Positions 28,818 to 37,900 of a stretch of 64,000 bases of DNA are shown here, piece after piece. The stretch comes from JBMDXB01 sp048594975. GTDB taxonomy: Bacteria > Acidobacteriota > Vicinamibacteria > Vicinamibacterales > 2-12-FULL-66-21. Each line of letters starts with the position of its first letter. Positions within the stretch are counted from its first letter, which is position 1. A program made the translations under genes and the position numbers. The notes beneath the pieces were generated by a model. It searched no databases. It worked only from the letters and a program-made list of their open reading frames with translations, and was not told where the DNA came from. The stretch lies in NCBI GenBank assembly GCA_048594975.1, contig JBMDXQ010000025.1:62001-126000 (forward strand). Direction: 5' to 3'.

Positions 28818-30983
28818 ATGGAAGAGGTCATCCGCTACCAGGACCAGTACTACATCCTGGCGACCTCGTCGCGCGCCGACGAGCGCACGCGCGTCATGAA
28901 GCACGGCGACACGTTCGCGATCTTCGACCAGTTCGGCGACATCGTGCCTTTCGGGCTGGGCGAGCAGGGGCTGTACCACGGCGGCACGCGTTACCTGTCG
29001 CGGCTCGAGCTGATCGTGAACGGGGAGCGGCCACTGCTCCTCAGCTCGTCGGTCCGCGAGGACAACGATCTCTTCGTCGTCGATCTCACGAACCCGGACA
29101 TCCCGCTGGGCGCCGACCAGGTATTCCGGCGGAACATCCTCCACGTCTTTCGTTCGGTCTTTCTGTGGGAGGCCGCCTGCTACCAGCGGCTCCGGCTCAC
29201 CAACCACGGCCTCGACGAGGTGACGCTCTCGCTCACGCAGCGCGTCGGGGCAGACTTCGCCGACATCTTCGAGGTGCGGGGGACGCCGCGGCCGCGGCGT
29301 GGCCGCCTGCTGCCGCCGCGCAGCACCGGCAGCACGCTCGTACTCGGCTACGAAGGGCTCGACGGCATCGTACGGCAGACCACCGTCGAGTGCTCGCCGC
29401 CGCCGACCGCGATCCAGGGCGACGAGATGGTGATTACGACCACGCTCGCCCCGCAGACCTCCGAGACGATCTACTGCACCATCCGCTGCGAGACGACCGG
29501 CCGCGCCGTGCGGGTGCAGCCGCACGACCACGCGTTCGAGGCGGTGCGCGGCGCGCTGGTGCGGGGACGCGAGCAGCAGGCCCGGATCGAAACGGCCAAC
29601 GAGCAGTTCAACGCCTGGATCGGGCGGTCCACCGCGGACCTGCAGATGATGCTCACGGCAACGCCGTACGGCAAGTACCCGTACGCGGGGGTGCCGTGGT
29701 TCAGCACCGTGTTCGGCCGCGACGGCATCATCACGGCGCTGGAGCTGCTGTGGATCGAGCCGGCGGTCGCCAGCGCGGTACTCGGGTACCTGGCCGCCAC
29801 CCAGGCCACGGGCGTGAACCCGGAGCAGGACGCCGAGCCCGGCAAGATCCTGCACGAGACACGCAGCGGAGAAATGGCGGCGCTCGGCGAGATCCCCTTC
29901 GGCCGCTACTACGGCAGCGTGGACTCCACGCCGCTGTTCGTCCTGCTCGCGGCGGCGTACTACGAGCGGACCGCCGACCGGGCGTTCATCGAGTCGATCT
30001 GGCCGAACATCGAGGCGGCGCTCGCCTGGATTGACAAGTACGGCGACCAGGATGGCGACGGCTTCGTCGAGTACATCCGGCACACATCGGAAGGCCTCGT
30101 TCACCAAGGGTGGAAGGACTCGCAGGACTCGGTGTTCCACGAAAACGGGGCCCTCGCGGAGCCGCCGATCGCACTGTGCGAGGTGCAGGCCTACGTCTAC
30201 GCGGCGAAGCGGCAGCTGGCCGGACTCGCCTCGGAGCTCGGCGACGAGGCGCGGGCCGCGCAGCTCGCGAGGGAAGCCGAGACGCTGCGCGATCGGTTCG
30301 AGCGGGCATTCTGGGCCGAGGAGCTGTCGGCCTACGCCATCGCGCTCGACGGCCGGAAGCAGCCGTGCCTGGTACGCTCGTCCAACGCCGGCCACTGCCT
30401 GTTCGGGAAGGTCGCCAGCCCGGAGCGCGCCCGTGCCGTCGCCCGCGCCCTGACCGGCGATGACATGTTCTCCGGCTGGGGCGTCCGCACGGTCGGAGCC
30501 AGTGCGGTGCGCTACAACCCGATGTCGTATCACAACGGCTCGATCTGGCCGCACGACAATGCGATGGTGGCGCGCGGCTTTTCGAACTACGGCCTGACGG
30601 ACGCCGCGACCGCGATCTTCCGCGGGCTGTCCGACCTCAGCCACTACGTCGACCAGCACCGGCTGCCCGAGCTGGTGTGCGGCTTCCATCGCCGGCCCGG
30701 AGAGGGGCCGACGCTCTACCCGGTCGCCTGCGCGCCGCAGTCCTGGGCGGCTGCCGCGGTGTTCCTGCTGCTCCAGAGCTCGCTCGGGATCTTCATTCGC
30801 GCGCCGCAGAAAGAGATCGTGTTCGAGCACGCGCTGCTCCCCGACTTCTTGCCGTGGGTGCGGATTCTCAATCTGCGGGTGGGCGACGCGACCATCGATC
30901 TGCACCTGGAGCGGCATCCGTTCGACGTCGGGATCCAGGTGCTGCGCCGGACCGGGGACGTGCAGGTTGTCGCGGTGAAATAA
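28818..30983 (+). CDS. Glycogen-debranching-type amylo-alpha-1,6-glucosidase
   Basis: A 721-residue cytosolic enzyme. An N-terminal beta-sandwich (GDE_N-like, roughly residues 20-260, with LYHGGTRYLSRLELIVNGE) is followed by an (alpha/alpha)6 barrel of the GDE_C/GH63-like type. Barrel motifs include YAGVPWFSTVFGRDGIITAL, ALGEIPFGRYYGSVDSTPLF, QGWKDSQDSVFHENG and YHNGSIWPHDNAMVARGF; the acidic residues in these blocks are the likely catalytic ones. Proteins of this kind trim alpha-glucans, although some act on other oligosaccharides. It is translationally close to the GT4 gene and is followed by a long hairpin at 30993-31072 that probably ends the transcript. Confidence 0.88.
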   Translation: MEEVIRYQDQYYILATSSRADERTRVMKHGDTFAIFDQFGDIVPFGLGEQGLYHGGTRYLSRLELIVNGERPLLLSSSVREDNDLFVVDLTNPDIPLGADQVFRRNILHVFRSVFLWEAACYQRLRLTNHGLDEVTLSLTQRVGADFADIFEVRGTPRPRRGRLLPPRSTGSTLVLGYEGLDGIVRQTTVECSPPPTAIQGDEMVITTTLAPQTSETIYCTIRCETTGRAVRVQPHDHAFEAVRGALVRGREQQARIETANEQFNAWIGRSTADLQMMLTATPYGKYPYAGVPWFSTVFGRDGIITALELLWIEPAVASAVLGYLAATQATGVNPEQDAEPGKILHETRSGEMAALGEIPFGRYYGSVDSTPLFVLLAAAYYERTADRAFIESIWPNIEAALAWIDKYGDQDGDGFVEYIRHTSEGLVHQGWKDSQDSVFHENGALAEPPIALCEVQAYVYAAKRQLAGLASELGDEARAAQLAREAETLRDRFERAFWAEELSAYAIALDGRKQPCLVRSSNAGHCLFGKVASPERARAVARALTGDDMFSGWGVRTVGASAVRYNPMSYHNGSIWPHDNAMVARGFSNYGLTDAATAIFRGLSDLSHYVDQHRLPELVCGFHRRPGEGPTLYPVACAPQSWAAAAVFLLLQSSLGIFIRAPQKEIVFEHALLPDFLPWVRILNLRVGDATIDLHLERHPFDVGIQVLRRTGDVQVVAVK

Positions 30984-30992
30984 AACAACGTG

Positions 30993-31072
30993 TCAATGAC
31001 CAATGCTGAATGACGAATGCCGAACGCGCGGCGCTCCGCATTCGGCATTCGGCATTCAGCATTCAGCATTGA
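30993..31072. terminator. Long hairpin between convergent genes, built from 7-bp repeats
   Basis: Arms 30993-31027 and 31038-31072 pair at 30 of 35 positions around a ten-base loop. The right arm is five consecutive copies of GCATTCG/GCATTCA/GCATTGA. The plus-strand operon ends at 30983 and a minus-strand gene pair ends at 31117, so a bidirectional terminator is the natural reading, although there is no run of T residues after the right arm. Confidence 0.6.
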
Positions 31073-31116
31073 CCAGCATCACTCCCGCCACCCCGCCGGG
31101 GCGGATTGGGCACGCC

Positions 31117-31194
31117 TCACGTCGGCACACCCAGCCGCGGGAGGATCCAGAACTGCAGGGCGACCCAGACGAGGAGGATGAGGAGCGCGGTCAT
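31117..31194 (-). CDS. 25-residue membrane peptide coupled to the thioredoxin-fold gene
   Basis: The stop of the thioredoxin-fold gene overlaps an ATG (ATGA at 31194-31191) that opens a 25-codon frame. The peptide is one hydrophobic helix (LLILLVWVALQFWILP) followed by the short polar tail RLGVPT. A GGCATGA-coupled start, a clean transmembrane helix and a Trp/Phe-rich interface support a real small protein, possibly a membrane partner of the oxidoreductase. It is too short for standard gene finders. No family was recognised with certainty. Confidence 0.5.
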   Translation of the reverse strand: MTALLILLVWVALQFWILPRLGVPT

Positions 31195-31859
31195 GCCGTC
31201 CGCGCCTCCGCCAGCAGGCCGCGCAGCTCGTCGGCGAGGTCCGCTTCTGCGACGGCGCCTTCGACGCGGATGCTGCCGTCAATCACCGTGAGCGGCACCG
31301 CGCGCACGTCAACGCGGTCGGCGTCGTCCGGGAACTCGGCGGCGTCGATCATCTCCGCGGTGACGTGGCCGCTCGCGAAGGCGAACTGGTGTGCGAGGTG
31401 GACGGCCGGCGGACAGTACGGGCAGGTCGGCGTCACGAACACCTGGAGGCGCAGCGGCGCGCGCAGGCGCGAGAGCACGTCGAGCGTCTCCCGGCGCAGC
31501 CCGGGGTCGCCGCTGCCGACCATCTGGATGTCGGCAATGAGCGTGGCGAACTCGTACCCGGTCGGGATGCCGAGGAACCGAATCCCGTGATCCAAGCCGT
31601 CGGCGTCGAGCACCACGACCGCCGGCGCCCGGTCGACTCCGAAGGCTCGCGCGACCGGGGCGTCCCGGTCGAGGTCGTAGACCGTCGCGGCCACCTTCCC
31701 TTCGGAAAGAAAAGCAATCTCCTCGGCCAGCTGCCGCGTGTCATCGCAGATCTCGCAGACATGCGGCTCGCCTGCCGTGGTGAAGACGGCGAGCGTGACC
31801 GGCGAGGCGACCGTGGCCAGCTTCTCCCGTACCTGCCGCTGCAAAGAGGGATGCAACAT
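31191..31859 (-). CDS. Two-domain thioredoxin-fold protein disulfide oxidoreductase
   Basis: A 222-residue cytosolic protein made of two thioredoxin/glutaredoxin folds in tandem. The first carries Cys35-x-x-Cys38 (VCEICDD) and the second Cys146-x-x-Cys149 (TPTCPYCPP), with the cis-proline regions RAPAVVV and VRAVPLTVI. This architecture is that of the PDO family best known from archaea and thermophiles and of the AhpF N-terminal domain; it handles dithiol/disulfide exchange. The ATG at 31859 gives the expected length. No dedicated reductase gene is adjacent, but a 25-residue membrane peptide is translationally coupled downstream. It is divergent from the giant glucan-synthase gene. Confidence 0.85.
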   Translation of the reverse strand: MLHPSLQRQVREKLATVASPVTLAVFTTAGEPHVCEICDDTRQLAEEIAFLSEGKVAATVYDLDRDAPVARAFGVDRAPAVVVLDADGLDHGIRFLGIPTGYEFATLIADIQMVGSGDPGLRRETLDVLSRLRAPLRLQVFVTPTCPYCPPAVHLAHQFAFASGHVTAEMIDAAEFPDDADRVDVRAVPLTVIDGSIRVEGAVAEADLADELRGLLAEARTA

Positions 31860-31999
31860 CTTGCCCACCCTTCCAGGCCCGGCGACTCGCCGCCGCGCCT
31901 CATGCATGAAGATGCAGGCAAGGGGCAATCCGTTACACCGATGTACGATGGCATCTCGACAGCGGTCCGGAGGCACACACGGGAGGAGCCGAGCAGCGG

Positions 32000-34900
32000 G
32001 TGAGACAAAAAGCGACCATACCTCGTCGGCTCGCGGGCCGCGCCCTGGAGCTCCTCGGCATCGAACCGCTCGAGGAACACGCCCGGAGGCTGGCCGCCCT
32101 GTTGTCGCTGGCGCGGCGCCCCAGCGGCCGCGGCCGAACGCACCTTCGCCGGCTGCGGGAGCAGCTGCTGACGCTGCGCGAGGCCTACACGGCGCTGGCC
32201 GGCGACGCACGGCGCGAAAGCGTCACGCCCGCAGCCGAATGGCTGCTCGACAACTTCCACATCATTTCGGCCGCGACCCGCGACATCCAGCACGACCTGC
32301 CGCAGTCGTTCTTCCGTCGTCTCCCGACGATTGCGGCCGACGAGTTCGCCGGGCTGCCGCGCGTCTACGCGCTGGCCCTCGAACTGATCCGCTCCAGCGG
32401 CGGGAGCCTCGACGCGCAGCGCCTCCACCGCTTCATCACCGCCTTCCAGTCGGTGACGCCGCTCACGATTGGCGAGCTGTGGGCGTGGCCGAGCGCGCTC
32501 AAGCTCGCGCTGGTCGCGCGCCTCTGCGTGCACGCCGACATCCTGATGGAGAGCCGCGAGCACCAGCGCGATGCCGACCGGCTGGTGCAGTCGCTCGAAA
32601 GCGGAGCGGCACCGGTGCGACTCCCGGCCGAAGTACATCCTGCCTTCGTGACGCGGCTGCTGCAGCGCTCGCGCGAGTACGGCGCGGCGGCGGCGGCGCT
32701 GCGCCGTGAGCTCGACGCGGCGCTGGCAGCGCGCGGGCAGACGGTCGAGGACGCGATCCGCTCCGAAGGACGGCATCAGGCGGCCGAGCAGGCCACGATG
32801 GCCAACCTGGTCGGCAGTCTGCGCCTGATTTCGTCGTTCGACTGGAGCGAGTTCTTCGAGAGCGTCAGCCTGGTCGAACAGCTGCTGCAGCGCGATCCGG
32901 CCGGCGTGTACGGCCAAATGGACTTCCGCAGCCGCGACCGCTACCGCCATGCCGTGGAGGAGCTGGCCGAGCCCACCGGCGACGGCCAGCTGCGGCTGGC
33001 GCTGAAGTGCGTCGAGCGGGCGCGCGAGATCGGCGCGCAAACGCCCGAGGCGCGCGGAGCGCACATCGGCCATCACCTCATCGGCAGCGGTCGGCCGGCC
33101 TTCGAGCGAAGCGTGGGCTGGGTCCCGAGCGCGGGCGAGCGCGTCCGGCGCCTGTTCTTTCGCCACGCGACCGCCGCCTACCTGGGCGCCGTCACGATCG
33201 GGACGAGCGCGCTCGTCGCGGCGGCGGTCGCCTACGCGCACGGCCACGGCGCGCGCGGGACCGGCCTGGCGCTCGTCGCGCTGCTGGTGCTGGTGCCGGC
33301 CAGCGAACTGACCATCCAGATCCTGCAGCGCATCATCAGCTACCTGGTCCCGCCGAGGCCGCTCCCGCGCCTCGACCTCGACCGCGCGCCCGCCGCCGCG
33401 CGAACGATGGTCATCGTGCCGACGATCCTCGATCGGGTGGAGCACGTGACGGATTTCCTGGCGCACCTCGAGGTCCAGGCGCTCGGCAACGTCGACGCGC
33501 ACGTGCACTTTGCCGTGCTCAGCGACTTCCGCGACGCCGCCAGCGAAACGCTGCCGCGCGACGCCGAGATCCTCGAGGCGGCGCGCGCCGGGATCGAGGC
33601 GCTCAACCGTCGGTACGGCGCCGGCGACCGTTTCTTCCTCTTCCACCGGTCGCGCCAGTGGAACCCCTCGGAGGGACGGTGGATGGGGTGGGAGCGCAAG
33701 CGCGGAAAGATCGAGGAGTTCAACCGGTTGCTGCGCGGCGCAACCGACACCAGCTTCGCTATCCAGGTCGGCGATCTGCGCGTGCTGCCCGAGATCCGCT
33801 ACTGCATCACGCTCGACAGCGACACCCGCCTTCCGCGCGACGTGGCGCGCCAGTTGATCGGGATCATCAGCCACCCGCTGAACCGCGCCCGGTTCGACCC
33901 CGGAGTCGGCCGCGTGGTGGAAGGCTACGGCATCCTGCAGCCACGCGTCAGCGTGACGTTTGCGAGCGCCGCCGGCTCGCTCTTCGCCCGGCTTTATGCC
34001 GGCCACACCGGGGTCGACCCGTACACTACCGCGGTCTCGGACACCTACCAGGACCTGTTCGGCGAAGGGATCTTCACAGGCAAGGGACTGTACGACGTCG
34101 ACGCGTTCACGGCGGCGCTTGCCGACTCGGTGCCGGAGAACGCCCTGCTGTCCCACGATCTCTTCGAGGGGCTGCACGCGCGCGTCGCGCTCGTGTCGGA
34201 CGTGGAGCTGGTGGACGAGTATCCCTCCAGCGTGCTGACCCACGCCAGGCGGCAGCATCGCTGGATTCGCGGCGACTGGCAGATCCTGTTCTGGCTCTTC
34301 CCATGGGTGCCGGCGCGGCGCGGCTGGAAGCGCAACCCGCTGCCGATCATCGGGCGTTGGAAGATCCTCGACAACCTGCGGCGCAGCCTCGTCGCCCCCA
34401 TGCTGCTCACGCTCGCCGCAGCCGGCTGGACGATCCTCCCGGGCGCCCGCTGGGCCTGGACGGCGGCGGTCGTGGTGGTGCTCGCGTCGCAACTGCTGCC
34501 GATCTTCGCCCGCCTGGTCGTCGGTCCGCGTCGCGCGCAGCCGCTCCCGGTCTTCCTGCGCAACCTGCAGCACGACCTGGCCACGGGAATGGCGCAGATG
34601 CTGGTCGGCATCACGTTCCTCGCGTTCCACGCCTTCGATACGGCGCACGCGATCGTCCTCACGCTGATCCGGCTCGGCGTGACGCGCCGGCGGCTGCTCG
34701 AATGGGAGACCGCCGCGACGAGCGCCGCGCGCGCTGCCGCCCTCAGCGGACAACGGGCGCTGTCGCGGTTCGCCGGTGCGATGATCTCGAGCCCGCTGAT
34801 CGCGGCGGCCGTCGGCGCCGCGGTGATCGCGGTCGATCCGCGGGGACTGATGGTCGCCGGGCCCGTGCTGCTGCTGTGGACGGCCGCCCCGGCCGTCGCT

Positions 34901-37900
34901 TACTGGTTCAGCAAGCCGATGGGCGCGCGCCTGCGGCCGCTCGCCGACGCGGAAAAGGCGCTTCTGCGCCGGACGGCGCGGCGGACGTGGCGCTACTTCG
35001 AGACCTTCGTCACCGCCGCCGACGCCTGGCTTCCGCCCGACAACTACCAGGAGGCCGCGGAGGGACCGCGGCTGGCGCGACGGACCTCGCCCACCAACAT
35101 CGGCATGGGCCTCCTTTCCGCGCTTGCCGCCCACGATTTGGGGTATCTGCCGACCGCCGCGCTGGTGGCGCACCTGGATCGAACGATGACCACGCTGGAG
35201 GGGCTCGAGCGGCACGAGGGTCATTTCCTCAACTGGTACGACACGGCCACGCTGGCGCCGCTCCACCCGCGGTACGTCTCCACCGTCGACAGCGGAAACC
35301 TGGCAGCGGCGTTGATCGCGCTGGCGCAGGGACTGGAGTCGCTCGTCGCGCAGCCGCAGACCCGCGCGCAGCTGTGCGCGGGGCTCGCAGATACCGGCGA
35401 CGTGCTCGCGTCGGTATCGTCATCGGCGGTGGAAGGCGGTGACCGGCAGTTGCTCACCGCGATCAACCGTCTGGCGCGGGCGGTCGTCGCGGAATCCCGG
35501 CGCGGCGCCGGTGAGGCGGACGAGGCGAAGCTCCAGTCGCTCGCGGCGGAGCTCGCGGATACGGCCGCGGCTCTGCAACCGGGAGCGGCCGGGTCGATGG
35601 GCGACGTCGCATTCTGGTGCCAGGCGGTCATCGGCGCGATCCGGCAGCTCGCGGTGGAAGCAGCGCCGGCCGACGAGGGGCGCCTGCGCATGCTCGCGCA
35701 CCGCGCCTCGCGGCTCGTCGACGACATGCGATTCGACTGGTTGTACGACCGCCGCCGGAGGATCTTCCCAATTGGCTTCCGGCTCGCCGACGCCGAAGGT
35801 CCGGGCCGCTTCGACTCCTCCTTCTACGATCTGCTGGCGTCCGAGGCGCGGCTGGCGAGCTTCGCCGCCATCGTCAAGGGCGACGTGCCGCAGCACCACT
35901 GGTTTCATCTCGGGCGCCTGGTGACCAACGTCGGCGGTCGCGCCACCCTGATGTCCTGGGGCGGCACGATGTTCGAGTACATGATGCCGCTGCTGCTCAT
36001 GCGCAGCTTCCCCGGAACGCTGCTCGATCAGAGCTGCCGCGCCAGCGTGCGGCGCCAGATCGAGTACGGCCGCGAACGGGGCGTCCCCTGGGGGATCTCG
36101 GAGTCCGCCTATGCGTTCACCGACCGAGCCGGCCACTACCAGTACCGGGCGTTCGGGGTCCCCGGCCTCGGCCTCCGGCGTGGGCTCGCTGACGAGCTCG
36201 TCGTCGCGCCGTACGCGACGGCGCTCGCCAGCCAGATCAACCCGGCCGCCGCGACCGCCAACCTGGAACGGCTGGCCAAGGAAGGGCTCGAGGGGCCCTT
36301 CGGCTACTACGAAGCGCTCGACTGCCGGCCGCTCGACGCCGCGGTGGAGGAAGCGATGCCGGCCCGTGCACCGCGGCCGGTCGTCGTCCGCGCGTTCTTC
36401 GCGCACCACCAGGGCATGTCCCTCGTGGCGCTGGCCAACGTGGTCTGCGGCGACGTCTTCGTGCGGCGTTTTCACGCCGACCGGAGGGTGCAGGCGACCG
36501 AGCTGCTGCTCCAGGAGCGTGTCCCGCGCGAGGCGATCCTCTCAGAGACGCGCCCGGCCGAAGTCGCCGCGCCGGCGACGGCGGCGCCGGTGTTCGCGTC
36601 GCGGCGGTTCCGCTCGCCGCACACGACGAGCCGCCACACGCAGTTCCTGTCGAACGGCCGCTACACCGTCGCCCTCACCCACACGGGCAGCGGCTTCAGC
36701 ACCTGGCGCGGCCTCGCGATCACGCGCCGGCGGGACGATCGGACGGTGGACACGGGCGCGCACTACATCTACCTGCGCGATCCGTGGTCGGGCCGCGTCT
36801 GGTCGCCGACCTATCAGCCGATCTGTCTCGACTCGCCCGAATTCGACGCCACGTTCGAGCTCGAGAAGGTCACCTATCGCTCGCGCGACGCGGAGTTCGA
36901 AACGCAACTGCAGGTGGCCGTCTCGGCGGAAGACGATGTCGAGGTGCGGCGCCTGTCGATCGTCAATCGCGGCGACCGGCCGCGCGAAATCGAGGTCACC
37001 AGCTACGTGGAGATGGTGCTGGCCCGCGCCGAGGACGACCTCGCGCATCCCGCCTTCGGCAAGCTGTTCCTCGAGACGGAGTTCGACGCCTCGAGCGCGG
37101 GAATCCTGTTCAGCCGACGGCCGCGGGCCGCCGAGGAATCCCCGGTGTGGGGCTTTCACGTCCTCGGCGTCGAAGGTCGGCTGGGCGGCGCCGTCGAGTG
37201 GGAAACCGACCGCGCCCGGTTCCTCGGGCGGGGCCGCTCGGCCGCGAATCCCGTCGCCCTCGAAGGACGCGCCCTGTCGGGGACTACGGGGGCCGTGCTG
37301 GATCCGATCGGCGCCATCCGCGATCGCGTGCGCCTGGCGCCGGGCGCGTTTGCGCGCGTGACCTTTGCCACCGGCGTCGCACCCGATCGCGACGGCGCCG
37401 TGGCGCTGGTGCGCAAGTACCGGGACGGCAGCGTCGCCGCGCGCGCCTTCTCGATGGCGTTCACCCATGTGCACATCACGCTGCAACAGCTCGGGCTCAA
37501 CGACGACCAGGCGATGCTCTTCGACCGCCTGGCATCGCGGGTGTTCGGGTTCGACGCCTCGTGCCTCAGCCCCGACGACCTGGCGCGCAACACGCTCGGG
37601 CAGGCGAGCCTCTGGAGCTACGGCGTCTCGGGCGACCTCCCCCTCGTGCTCGTCCGCGTCTCCGAGGCGACCTCGATTCCGCTGGTCCGGCTGCTGCTGC
37701 AGGCGCAGGAGTACTGGCGTCTGAAGGGGCTGCGCGCGGACGTCATCATCCTCAACGACCAGCCCACGGAGTATCTCGACGAGACCCACGAATTCCTGAC
37801 CGCCCTCGTCCAGGAACCGCGATGGGCAGGCTGGTACAACGCTCCGGGTGGGCTCTTCCTGCTTCGCGCCGACGGCATGCCCGAGGCCGAGCGCCACCTG

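Noticed and set aside
31117..31194. TGA at the end of the 25-residue peptide read as selenocysteine
   Set aside because: Sequence after the TGA is proline/glycine-rich without redox motifs, and I see no convincing SECIS-like hairpin directly after it.
31433..35266. Very long open frame on the minus strand opposite the glucan-synthase gene
   Set aside because: It is arginine/alanine-rich, has no family motif, and mirrors the codon structure of the real gene. This is a normal shadow in high-G+C DNA.
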